A stretch of DNA of 64,000 nt, taken from Streptomyces sp. V1I1 (GTDB lineage: Bacteria; Actinomycetota; Actinomycetes; Streptomycetales; Streptomycetaceae). Below the pieces are notes generated by a model that was not told the DNA's origin, did not search any database, and saw nothing but the letters and a program-made list of their open reading frames with translations. This document shows, in pieces, positions 23,852 through 32,060 of the stretch (within the stretch, counting starts at the first letter, position 1; each line of letters opens with the position of its first letter). The stretch lies in assembly GCF_030817355.1 (NCBI RefSeq), contig NZ_JAUSZH010000001.1, positions 4,563,501-4,627,500 of the forward strand. The letters run 5' to 3'. Position numbers and translations under genes: made by a program.

Positions 23852-25234
23852 ATGAGTGCTTCCAGGAGTGAGACCACCAACGCGCTCGGGCCTGACGAGC
23901 CGGTGCCCGAGGGCGAGGGCTCGGCGGAGCCCGTGACGGTACCGGGGTCGGAGCTGCTTGCGGCGTTGCTCGACGGGATGGACGCCGCGCTCTGTGCGTT
24001 CGATGCCGACGGCACGATCACGCACTGGAACCGCGAGGCAGAGCGGATCCTCGGGTGGTCGTCCGAGGAGGCCGTGGGGCGCCGCGGGTTCGCCGGGTGG
24101 GCGGTGCGGACCGCCGACGCCGAGGAGGTGCAGGGGCGGCTGATGGCCGCGATGGACGGGCCGGGGCGGCAGGTCCACGAGTTCGCGCTGCTGCGCAAGG
24201 ACGGCGGGCGGGTTCTCGTACGGACCCAGTCGGCGCGGGTGCTCGGCGCGGACGGCAAACCGGCGGGGGTGTACTGCGCCTTCAGCGAGGTGCATGCGCA
24301 GATCGACCTGGAGCGATCGATCGCGCTCAGTGAGGCGCTGTTCGAGGACGCATCCTGGGGTGTCGTCCTGGTCGACGTGGACCTGCGGCCGACCGTCGTC
24401 AACGGCTATGCGTCGCGCGCGCTCGGCGCGGGGCGTACGTCTCCGCTCGGGCGGCCGCTGGGTGAGCTGGTCGTCCAGGGCGTGGAGGAGCTGGAGGGCG
24501 CGCTCCACCATGTGCTGGCGGAGGGTGCGCCGCGGGGGCTCGTGGAGCTGTGGGTGACGCTGGGCACGGGCGATGGGGAGCGGCGGCGGTGCTGGCGCAG
24601 CGGGTTCCTGCGGCTGGCCTCACCGCTGGCGGAGGAGCCGGTGCCGCTGGGCGTGGGGTGGCTGTTCCACGACGTGACCGAGTCGAAGCTGGCCGAGCAG
24701 GAGGCGGACCGGCTGCGCTTCCGGTCGAGCCAGCTGCACCGGGCGGGGCGGGCCGCCGCGGAGTGCGAGGACCCGATGGAGGCGGCGACGGCGTATCTGG
24801 ACTTCGCGCTGGCGGGCTTCGCGGACCATGCGCTGATCGACCTGGCGGAACCGGACGGCGCACGCCTGATCCGCGCGGCGGCGACACCGTCGGGCGCGCC
24901 GGGCCCGTGCGTCCCGGTGGTGGGCGGCGGCATCCCGGTGCGCTACCCACCGGGCCACCCGGCGCTCCAGGCGGCCGACCGCAACGGCTCGGTGCGCGCG
25001 AGCGCGCCCACGAGTAAGCCGGCCGACGAGTGGGCGGCGGAGCGCCAGTGGCCCCGGGACGCGGTGCACGCGCTGTGCACGGTGCTGCGGAGCCGGGGCC
25101 GGACGCTGGGTGTGGTGACGTTCCTGCGCGGAGCGAGCCGCCCACCGTTCGAACGCGCGGACGCGATGTACGCGGAGAGCATGGCGGTACTGACGGCGTC
25201 GGCGCTTGACCTGACCCGACTGACGGCCGACTGA
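23852..25234 (+). CDS. PAS-PAS-GAF sensor protein without obvious output domain
   Basis: 460 residues, soluble. PAS 1 (about 34-145) reads LDGMDAALCAFDADGTITHWNREAERILGWSSEEAVG. PAS 2 (about 150-280) reads DASWGVVLVDVDLRPTVVNGYASRALG with GVGWLFHDVTESKL at its end. A GAF-like region (about 290-455) closes the protein with TVLRSRGRTLGVVTFLRG...FERADAMYAESMA. No kinase, SpoIIE phosphatase, GGDEF or DNA-binding domain follows, although this arrangement usually sits in front of a PP2C/SpoIIE phosphatase in Streptomyces. It may therefore act on a partner in trans. ATG 23852 has no strong ribosome binding site (GGGGGTCCGGG). Confidence 0.82.
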   Translation: MSASRSETTNALGPDEPVPEGEGSAEPVTVPGSELLAALLDGMDAALCAFDADGTITHWNREAERILGWSSEEAVGRRGFAGWAVRTADAEEVQGRLMAAMDGPGRQVHEFALLRKDGGRVLVRTQSARVLGADGKPAGVYCAFSEVHAQIDLERSIALSEALFEDASWGVVLVDVDLRPTVVNGYASRALGAGRTSPLGRPLGELVVQGVEELEGALHHVLAEGAPRGLVELWVTLGTGDGERRRCWRSGFLRLASPLAEEPVPLGVGWLFHDVTESKLAEQEADRLRFRSSQLHRAGRAAAECEDPMEAATAYLDFALAGFADHALIDLAEPDGARLIRAAATPSGAPGPCVPVVGGGIPVRYPPGHPALQAADRNGSVRASAPTSKPADEWAAERQWPRDAVHALCTVLRSRGRTLGVVTFLRGASRPPFERADAMYAESMAVLTASALDLTRLTAD

Positions 25235-25245
25235 GCCGGCCACCT

Positions 25246-25540
25246 GTGGCTGCACCGGGGCTCGGCCACGGGCCCCGCGCCTCAATCGCCGGCGGAGCTG
25301 GATTTCGCGTCCGGGACGCCTCAAACTCCCCCCGGACTTCGTCCGGGGGGACCCCCACGAGGCTGGACTTCCCGCCGGTCGGTCCGAATTTTCAGGCCGA
25401 CCGGCGGAAACAAGCCGTCCGGCGATTGAGGACACTCCCCCTACGCCCTGAGGGCGTAGGGGGACCCCCAGAAGGGCGTACCGGGGCCTTGGGGCCTGCC
25501 CCCCAGTTACGGGGAAGGGGCGGGTAGGGGAACAGACCCC
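25246..25540. repeat. Intergenic GC-rich repeat element, copy A
   Basis: Fills the gap between two convergent genes. It contains the module GCGCCTCAATCGCCGGCG, a long stem (25372-25407) like that at 55843-55878 with one mismatch, CCCCCCGGACTTCGTCCGGGGGG and CCCCCTACGCCCTGAGGGCGTAGGGGG hairpins, and a GATTGAGGAC box. The same modules recur at 55788-55935 and 63700-64000. Probably serves as a bidirectional terminator. Confidence 0.7.
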
Positions 25541-25553
25541 CGGACCCGCACCC

Positions 25554-26756
25554 TCACCCCGCCTGCAACGCCAGCGTCGGAGACAGCCCCGCCGCCCGGA
25601 CCGCCGGATACAGTCCCGCCACCGTGCCGATCAGGAGCGTCGCTCCGAAGCCGCCTCCGACCGCCCACAGCGGAACCACCCACGGCAGACCGCCCGACGC
25701 CGCATACGCCCCCGTCGCCGCCGCGCCGAGTGCCACGCCCGCCAGGCCGCCGAGGCCCGAGAGCATCAGTGACTCGGTGACGAACTGGATACGGATATGC
25801 CCCCTGGTCGCGCCCAGCGAGCGCCGCAGACCGATCTCGTGTCGGCGTTCGAGCACAGAAATGATCATGGTGTTGGCGACCCCGACACCGCCGACGAGCA
25901 GGGCGATCCCGCCCAGCGCGAGCAGCAGCGTGGAGAACGCGCCCTCGGTCGCCGCCTTCGCCTTGAGCGCCGACGACGGGTCCGTGACCCGTACGTTCTG
26001 CGGGTTCTGCGGATCGATGGTCGGGGCGAGCAGCTTCCGTACGTCCCCTACGGAGGTGTCCGTCGAGCGTTCGTACACCGACGTGGGATGACCGTCGTAG
26101 CCGAGTAGTTCCTCCGCCGCCTCCGGGCCCACCAGCACCGACCGTTCGATCTCGGGCGCGAGCGGCAGCGGGTCCAGGATGCCGACGACGGTGAAGTAGC
26201 GGCCGCCGATCCATACCTGCCGCCCCGGCTCGGTGACGCCGAGCCGCTCGGCGGCCACATCGCCGAGGACGACGGACGGGTAGCGGCCGTTGGCGGCGTT
26301 CAGCCACGTCCCGGACGCGACCGTGCCGCGCAACACTTCCAGCAGCTTCTCCGTCGCGGCCTTGACGGCGATGCCGCCCGTCTCGTCCTCCGGGATCTTC
26401 TCGTGCCGCCGTACCGAATGCTTCAAGTTGCCTGTCGCGCCGACTTGTTGTACGCCGTCGATACGGCTCACCATCCCGGGCGCGTCCTTGGGCAGCTTGA
26501 CCTCCTCCCCGGCGAACAGCGACTCGCCGGGCGTCGCCACCAGCAGATTCGTACCGAGCTCGTCCAGCTGACGCATCAACTGCGCCTTGCTGGAGGCCGA
26601 GATGCCCACCACCGCGATCATCGTTGCGATGCCGATGGCGATACCGAGCGCGGACAGCACGACACGTACCGGACGGCTCCGCAGCCCCGCGGATCCGACA
26701 TGCAGGACGTCCCGGGGGCTGAGACGCGCCGCTTTGAGGCGCGCACCCGCCCTCAA
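25554..26756 (-). CDS. ABC transporter permease (MacB/FtsX type)
   Basis: 400 residues. One N-terminal membrane segment (VRVVLSALGIAIGIATMIAVVGI), a MacB periplasmic-core-like extracytoplasmic domain (about 60-260), then three C-terminal membrane segments of the FtsX domain (LLLALGGIALLVGGVGVANTMIISV; SGLGGLAGVALGAAATGAY; ATLLIGTVAGLYPAVRAAGL). RRHEIGLRRSLGATRGHIRIQF between them is the typical coupling stretch. Works with the ATPase (26753) and adaptor (27460) as a MacAB-like exporter of peptides or lipophilic compounds, or in envelope stress response. Overlaps the ATPase gene by 4 bp. Confidence 0.92.
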   Translation of the reverse strand: MRAGARLKAARLSPRDVLHVGSAGLRSRPVRVVLSALGIAIGIATMIAVVGISASSKAQLMRQLDELGTNLLVATPGESLFAGEEVKLPKDAPGMVSRIDGVQQVGATGNLKHSVRRHEKIPEDETGGIAVKAATEKLLEVLRGTVASGTWLNAANGRYPSVVLGDVAAERLGVTEPGRQVWIGGRYFTVVGILDPLPLAPEIERSVLVGPEAAEELLGYDGHPTSVYERSTDTSVGDVRKLLAPTIDPQNPQNVRVTDPSSALKAKAATEGAFSTLLLALGGIALLVGGVGVANTMIISVLERRHEIGLRRSLGATRGHIRIQFVTESLMLSGLGGLAGVALGAAATGAYAASGGLPWVVPLWAVGGGFGATLLIGTVAGLYPAVRAAGLSPTLALQAG

Positions 26757-27463
26757 CAGACCGCTCCCTCAAGACCCGCGAGGGAGTTGTCGGCGACGAT
26801 CCGGCCGTCCCGCAGCCTCACCTGCCGCGGCAGTTGCGCCGCAATCTCGGTGTCGTGCGTGATGACGGCGATGGTCGCGCCCTCCGCGTTGAGGTCGTGC
26901 AGCAGCCCCATGACCGCCTCGCCCGACGCCGAGTCCAGCGCCCCGGTCGGCTCGTCGGCGAGCAGCAGATCGGGCTCGCCGACGACCGCGCGGGCGATCG
27001 CGACGCGCTGCTTCTGCCCGCCGGACAGCTCGTGCGGGCGGTGCTTCATCCGGTCGGCGAGCCCGACCCGGGCGAGCGCGTCCGCGGCGAGGGCACGCCG
27101 ACGGGCCCGCGGCAGACCGGAGTAGAGGAGCCCTTCGGCCACGTTGTCCTGCGCGCTGACCCCGGGCACCAAGTGGAACGCCTGGAAGACGAAACCGATG
27201 TGCCGCGACCGCAGCGCCGACAGCCGCCGGTCGTTGAGGGAGGCGACCTCGTGCCCGGTGATGGTGACCGTACCCGCGGTGGGCCGGTCCAGGGTGCCGA
27301 CGATGTGCAGGAGCGTGGACTTGCCGGAGCCGGACGGTCCGACGATGCCCAGCAACTCCCCGGCGCCGACGGTGAGATCGACGCTGTCGAGCGCCCGCAC
27401 ACCGCCCGCGTACTCCTTGGTGACGCCAAAGAGTGCGACCACAGTGTTCAAGGGCGTGCTCAT
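26753..27463 (-). CDS. ABC transporter ATP-binding protein (LolD/MacB type)
   Basis: 236 residues with all nucleotide-binding motifs: Walker A GPSGSGKST, Q-loop region GFVFQAFHLVPGVSAQDNV, signature LSGGQKQRVAIARA, Walker B DLLLADEPTGALD and H-loop AVITHDTEIA. Powers the FtsX-type permease encoded next. Overlaps both neighbours by 4 bp, so the four-gene set 29021-25554 is one operon. Confidence 0.95.
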   Translation of the reverse strand: MSTPLNTVVALFGVTKEYAGGVRALDSVDLTVGAGELLGIVGPSGSGKSTLLHIVGTLDRPTAGTVTITGHEVASLNDRRLSALRSRHIGFVFQAFHLVPGVSAQDNVAEGLLYSGLPRARRRALAADALARVGLADRMKHRPHELSGGQKQRVAIARAVVGEPDLLLADEPTGALDSASGEAVMGLLHDLNAEGATIAVITHDTEIAAQLPRQVRLRDGRIVADNSLAGLEGAVC

Positions 27464-28521
27464 GCGGACGGCACCCCGACCTTCATGCCATCGCGCAGCC
27501 CCTCGCCGCTGACCTCGACGCGGCCCTGCCCGAAGATGCCGAGCTCGACCTTCACATCGCGCGTGCCGCCGTTCTCGACGACCTGCACGCCGAACCCGCC
27601 GCCCGGCAGTGCGAGCAGCGCGTTGACGGGTACGGAGAGGATGTTCTCGCGGGTCTCGCCGGTGAGGCTGACGGTGACCGGCGACTGGTCGAACGCTGTG
27701 ACCTTCTTCGGGTTGTCGAAGGAGACCGTGACATCGATCTTCGGCGACTTGTCCTGCGGGTCGTCCCCCGACTTGGCCGTCTTGCCGACCCCGGTGACCT
27801 TCCCGGTCGCGCTGCTGCCGTCCGGGAGGCCAACAGAGACCCGTGTGCCAACCTTGGCGAGTCCGCCGTCGGCGACTGACAGCTTGAAGCGTACGACGCG
27901 CTGGGAGCCCGTCACGGTGAGCAGCGGCTTGCCGGGTGCGACCGGCTCGCCGGTCTCCGCGCCCCGGTCCTTGACGCGGACCGCGCCGTTCACGAAGGCG
28001 ATCCGGTCCGGGCCTACCTGCCCGGTGCGCTTTTGGTCATGGGCCTTCTGCCAGCGCTTGACCGCCTCGGCCGTGCCCTTGGTGAACTTCTCGTCGACGG
28101 CGAGCCCGGTGCCGTAACCGAGGTCGCGGAGGTTCTCCTCCAACTGCCGTACGTCCTTGCCCTTGTCGCCGGTCTTGAGGGTCCGGTACATGGGCTCGGA
28201 GCCGTACATCAGCCGGACCGGCTTGCCGTCGACCTCGTACAGCCGCTCGTCGCGCTCGACGGTGGAGCCGGAGCCGACGATCCAGGTGAGTGTGCCGGTG
28301 GGGCCGGCGTTGATCCTGCGCTCGCCCAGGTAGCCCAGGGTGCCTTCCTGCTGGCTGCTGTTGCTGAGGTCGCCGCGGGTGATCGGTTCGGTGTCGGGCA
28401 GCCGCGCGGAGTCGTTCCGGACTTCCTGCTTCTCGCGGGCGGTGAGCGCGGTGACGGTGGTCCCGCCGCCGGCGACCGCGACGATCGCCACAAGGGCGAT
28501 CACGAGCCGGCGGCGGCTCAT
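27460..28521 (-). CDS. Membrane-fusion/adaptor protein with peptidoglycan-binding domain
   Basis: 353 residues. A signal anchor (LVIALVAIVAVAGGGTTVTAL) is followed by an RND/MacA-type adaptor. A peptidoglycan_binding_1 domain (about 115-165: KTGDKGKDVRQLEENLRDLGYGTG...FTKGTAEAVKRWQ) is inserted before the beta-barrel part (GEPVAPGKPLLTVTGSQRVVRFKLSV, GTRVSVGLPDGSSATGKVTGVG). This is the usual layout of adaptors with MacB-like exporters in Gram-positive actinomycetes, linking the pump to the wall. ATG 28521 overlaps the lipoprotein stop by ATGA. Confidence 0.9.
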   Translation of the reverse strand: MSRRRLVIALVAIVAVAGGGTTVTALTAREKQEVRNDSARLPDTEPITRGDLSNSSQQEGTLGYLGERRINAGPTGTLTWIVGSGSTVERDERLYEVDGKPVRLMYGSEPMYRTLKTGDKGKDVRQLEENLRDLGYGTGLAVDEKFTKGTAEAVKRWQKAHDQKRTGQVGPDRIAFVNGAVRVKDRGAETGEPVAPGKPLLTVTGSQRVVRFKLSVADGGLAKVGTRVSVGLPDGSSATGKVTGVGKTAKSGDDPQDKSPKIDVTVSFDNPKKVTAFDQSPVTVSLTGETRENILSVPVNALLALPGGGFGVQVVENGGTRDVKVELGIFGQGRVEVSGEGLRDGMKVGVPSA

Positions 28522-29021
28522 GGCTGCACGCTCGCGCACGCCTTGTTGGCCTTCTCGAACTTCTTCAGCTGTTCCCCCCTCAGCGCGGGCATGGCCTCCG
28601 TCGAGCCGTCGTCGAACTTCGGGTCGGGCAGGTTGAAGCCGTTCTTGCGCATGCACCGCGCGTACTTCACAGCCTTGTCCTTGTCGGCCTGGCTCATCTC
28701 CTCGCCCGCCCCCGAGCCCCCCGCCTTGCTCTGGCAGGCCTTCATCGCCTTCTCCAGCTTCTCCTTGGACATGCCGTTGCCGTCGACGCCCACGCCCTGG
28801 CCCTCCTCTTCGGGCTTGGGCTCGGGTACGTCCAGGCCGTGCTCGCGCAGGCACTTGCGGTGCTCCCGCGCCTGGTCGGCCTTCTTGTCCTCGCCGCTCA
28901 CGTCGTTGGGCTTCTTTTCGCCGTCGGGCTTGGCGGAGCAGGCCGTGGTGAACAGGGCCAGCGTGGTGAGGCCGACGGCGGCCATGGTCCTGAGCTGTCG
29001 CTGTCGCAGTTGAGTCGTCAT
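28518..29021 (-). CDS. Lipoprotein with paired CxRxxGxxxPxP motifs
   Basis: 167 residues, exported lipoprotein: a positively charged N-terminus, hydrophobic stretch and lipobox LFTTAC place the lipidated Cys near residue 28. The mature part holds two related blocks, KCLREHGLDVPEPKPEEE and YARCMRKNGFNLPDPKFDD, each followed by a single Cys further on (KACQSK, KACASV), suggesting two disulfides. First gene of the efflux operon, divergent from the response regulator (88-bp gap). Its place in front of the pump suggests it senses or binds the pump substrate; that is inference. Confidence 0.85.
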   Translation of the reverse strand: MTTQLRQRQLRTMAAVGLTTLALFTTACSAKPDGEKKPNDVSGEDKKADQAREHRKCLREHGLDVPEPKPEEEGQGVGVDGNGMSKEKLEKAMKACQSKAGGSGAGEEMSQADKDKAVKYARCMRKNGFNLPDPKFDDGSTEAMPALRGEQLKKFEKANKACASVQP

Positions 29022-29109
29022 GGCACGAGGGTGGCGGGGGAGCGGGTTTCGTTTCTCTCAGCGCAGTCGTTAACACCGGCGAAAGCCCCCTCTGGGATAC
29101 ACATGGGCC

Positions 29110-29787
29110 ATGCGCGTACTGGTGGTGGAGGACGAGGGGTTTCTCGCCGAGATGATTGCCGAGGGGCTGCGCCGCGACGCACTCGCGGTGGATGTCGCGG
29201 CTGACGGCCTGGAGGCACTGCGCAAGCTGCAGTTCGGTGCGTACGACGTACTCGTCCTCGACCGCGATCTTCCTGGCATGCACGGCGACGACGTGTGCCG
29301 CCGCGTCGTCGAGCAACGGCTGCTGACGCGGGTGCTGATGCTGACGGCCGCTGGGACGGTACGGGACCGGGTCGAGGGCCTCGGGCTCGGAGCCGACGAC
29401 TATCTGGCCAAGCCTTTCGCGTACGACGAGCTGCTGGCGCGTGTGCTGGCGCTGGGCCGCCGGGCCATGCCCGCACTGCCGCCCGTGCTGGAGCGGGCCG
29501 GGATCGTACTCGACACCGCCCGCCGTCAGGTCAGCCGTGACGGTCGTCATCTGCATCTGTCGCGCAAGGAGTTCGCGGTCCTGGAGGCGCTGCTGCGCGC
29601 GGAGGGCGCGGTGGTCAGCGGTGAGGACCTGATCGAGCAGGTGTGGGAGGAGCACACCAGCTACCGCACCAACGCGGTGCGGGTGGCGCTGAGCAAGTTG
29701 CGCGCCAAGCTGGGCGAACCGCCGGTGGTGGAGACGGTGCCGGGCGTGGGTTATCGCATCAAGGACGCATCTGGAGCAGGCTCGTGA
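29110..29787 (+). CDS. OmpR-family response regulator
   Basis: 225 residues. Receiver domain with acidic pocket (VVEDE), phospho-acceptor in VLVLDRDLPGMHGDDV, T in MLTAAG and K in YLAKPF. The C-terminal winged helix includes VRVALSKLRAKLGEPPVVETVPGVGYRI. Cognate kinase overlaps by 4 bp. Divergent from the lipoprotein/ABC operon, which it probably regulates, as in antimicrobial-peptide or envelope-stress modules. Confidence 0.95.
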   Translation: MRVLVVEDEGFLAEMIAEGLRRDALAVDVAADGLEALRKLQFGAYDVLVLDRDLPGMHGDDVCRRVVEQRLLTRVLMLTAAGTVRDRVEGLGLGADDYLAKPFAYDELLARVLALGRRAMPALPPVLERAGIVLDTARRQVSRDGRHLHLSRKEFAVLEALLRAEGAVVSGEDLIEQVWEEHTSYRTNAVRVALSKLRAKLGEPPVVETVPGVGYRIKDASGAGS

Positions 29788-31007
29788 GCCGCTTCGTGAA
29801 TCGCTTCCCGGGCACAGAGCGGGCGCGACTGACGGCCCTGTACGGGGGACTGCTGGTGCTGGCGGGCGTACTGCTGACCGGCCTGGTCTATCTGCTCGTA
29901 CGGCAGGGGCTGTACGCCTCGATCAGTACGGCAGTGACATCTTCCGTGCCCGCTCAGAGGGCGGCGGACGAGCCGTCCCCGCTGTCGCCGGCAACGCCGG
30001 ATGCGCAGGTATGGCCGGTATCGCCGGTGGAGCCCCCCAGCCACGTCGGCGCGATCAAGGTGGCCACCAAGACGGTGAGCGACGCCGCCGAGGACGCCGT
30101 GCTGAACCGGCTGCTGATGGTCTCGGTCATCGTGCTGGCCGCGTACGCCGTCCTGTCCGTGGCCCTCGCCTGGTGGATGGCGGGCCGAGTGCTGCGCCCG
30201 GTCGCCGTGATCACGGAGACAGCGCGCAGCCTGTCCGGCCGGAATCTGCACGAGCGGATCGCGCTGGAGGGGCCGCCGGGCGAGCTGAAGGGGCTCGCGG
30301 ACACGTTCGACGAGATGCTCGGCCGCATGGAACAACTGGTGGGCGCGCAGCAGCGGTTCGCCGCCAACGCGGCGCACGAACTGCGCACTCCCGTCGCGGT
30401 CCAGCGGGCGGCCGCGGAGATCGGCCTGGCGGGCGAGCCGGATGCGGAACGGGTGGCCCGTATCCGTACGAAACTGCTCGGCGTCGCGGACGACAGCGAG
30501 CGCCTGATCGAGGGCCTTCTGCTGCTGGCCGCCTCCGACCAGGGCCTGGAGCGCCACGACCCGGTGCGGCTGGACGAGGTCGTCTCATCGGCGACGACCG
30601 CTCTGGCGGCGGAGGCCGAGGCCCACGGCGTCACGGCGACTGTACGGACGCATCCCCTGACGGTCCGGGGCGACGCGATCCTGCTCGACCACCTGGTGCA
30701 CAACCTGGTGGCGAACGCGATCCGGCACAACGTCCGGGGCGGCCGGGTGGATGTCCGCTGCGGCCCGACGGGCATCGAGGTCTCGAACACGGGCCCGGTG
30801 GTCCCGGCGGAGACGGTCCCGCTGCTCTTCGAACCCTTCCGCAGGCTGTCCGAACGCCGCCATGCGCCGGGGGAGGGGGCGGGCCTGGGCCTGTCGATAG
30901 TGGCGTCGATCGCGCGTGCGCACGAGGGGGAGGCGACGGCAAAACCGAATGAGGGGGGCGGCGGCCTGACGATCAGGGTGAGTTTCCCCACGGGGGACGG
31001 TGCGTGA
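29784..31007 (+). CDS. Sensor histidine kinase
   Basis: 407 residues. Two membrane segments (YGGLLVLAGVLLTGLVYLLV about 20-40; VIVLAAYAVLSVALAWWMAG about 115) flank an approximately 75-residue extracytoplasmic loop. HAMP follows (RVLRPVAVITETARSLSGRNL), then HisKA with FAANAAHELRTPVAVQRAA and HATPase with LVHNLVANAIRHN and GAGLGLSIVASI. GTG 29784 overlaps the regulator stop; the frame is open further upstream but that part is antisense-free spill into the regulator gene. The loop is small, suggesting sensing near the membrane. Confidence 0.93.
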   Translation: MSRFVNRFPGTERARLTALYGGLLVLAGVLLTGLVYLLVRQGLYASISTAVTSSVPAQRAADEPSPLSPATPDAQVWPVSPVEPPSHVGAIKVATKTVSDAAEDAVLNRLLMVSVIVLAAYAVLSVALAWWMAGRVLRPVAVITETARSLSGRNLHERIALEGPPGELKGLADTFDEMLGRMEQLVGAQQRFAANAAHELRTPVAVQRAAAEIGLAGEPDAERVARIRTKLLGVADDSERLIEGLLLLAASDQGLERHDPVRLDEVVSSATTALAAEAEAHGVTATVRTHPLTVRGDAILLDHLVHNLVANAIRHNVRGGRVDVRCGPTGIEVSNTGPVVPAETVPLLFEPFRRLSERRHAPGEGAGLGLSIVASIARAHEGEATAKPNEGGGGLTIRVSFPTGDGA

Positions 31008-31104
31008 GCCGTGGTGCGGGTCGTGGGCTTGCCCTGTGTCGTGGGGTGCGGGCGGCTGCGGTGCGGGTTGCGGTGTTTCCGACCCGGGCGGCGCGAAGGC
31101 CCGC

Positions 31105-31860
31105 CTAGTGGTGGAAGAAGATCCGGTCCCCGTACTCACTCATCACACGCCCGTTCCACTCGTGCCCCCCATCCACATTCCCCGACCTCAGCAGCGGCGG
31201 CTCGATCCCCCGCTCCACCAGGCTCTCCGCCGCCGCCGCCATCGTCGCCTGCATCAGCGCGCTCGTCACGACCGTCGACGCCGGCGCGAACGGCGCCTCG
31301 ATCCCCTCGTGCGTCAGCTCCGCGTCCCCCACCGCGATCTTCGAATCGAGCACGATGTCGCAGTGGTCCCTGAGGAACGTGCCGGACACATGCCGGGACC
31401 TCGTCTCCCGCGCGTACGCCACCGACGTCACGCCGATGACCTTGAGCCCTAGCGCCCGCGCGTTCATCGCCATCTCCACCGGCAGCGCGTTCCGCCCGGA
31501 CAGCGAGATGATCACGAGTACGTCGCCGGACCTGGCCGGGCTGGAGTCGAGCACCGCCCCCGCGAGCCCGTCCACCCGCTCCAGCGCGGAGCCGAGCGTC
31601 GCCGGCATGACGTCGACGCCGACGACGCCCGGGACGGCGAGCAGGTTCATCAGGGCGAGGCCGCCGGCCCGGTAGACGACGTCCTGCGCGGCGAGCGAGG
31701 AGTGGCCGGCGCCGAAGGCGAAGAGCCGCCCGCCCGCCGCGACGGTGTCGGCGATCGCGACGCCGGCGGCCGCGATGTTCGCCGCCTCCTCGTCCCGTAC
31801 GCGTTGCAGCAGACCGATCGCGGCATCGAAAAACTGACCGGCCAGCTTGCTCTCGCTCAT
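31105..31860 (-). CDS. SIS (sugar isomerase) domain protein
   Basis: 251 residues, a single SIS domain of the phosphosugar-binding type: AAGGRLFAFGAGHSSLAAQDVVYRAGG in the N-terminal part, then GDVLVIISLSGRNALPVEMAMNARALGLKVIGVTS, the canonical phosphosugar loop. May isomerise or bind a hexosamine phosphate. ATG 31860 follows GGAAAGGG. Divergent from dmdR1; in other Streptomyces I recall the same SIS-dmdR1 pairing. The 5' region has three AGGTAA-like direct repeats (31897-31922). Confidence 0.88.
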   Translation of the reverse strand: MSESKLAGQFFDAAIGLLQRVRDEEAANIAAAGVAIADTVAAGGRLFAFGAGHSSLAAQDVVYRAGGLALMNLLAVPGVVGVDVMPATLGSALERVDGLAGAVLDSSPARSGDVLVIISLSGRNALPVEMAMNARALGLKVIGVTSVAYARETRSRHVSGTFLRDHCDIVLDSKIAVGDAELTHEGIEAPFAPASTVVTSALMQATMAAAAESLVERGIEPPLLRSGNVDGGHEWNGRVMSEYGDRIFFHH

Positions 31861-32060
31861 CGCCGAGCCCTTTCCGGAGGATGGATAGATGCGTACGGAG
31901 GTAAGGCAGGTAACGGAGGTATCGCAGGGGGAACGACCACGTGGCACCCCGGCGGGAATACCGCGTGTCGCGGATCACGTTGCGGTCTGGACCATTGCCC
32001 TGTCAATACGGGCTCTCCGACAGGCTTTCCCCGGCACGGCACGCTTGTCAGTGGGATGCG

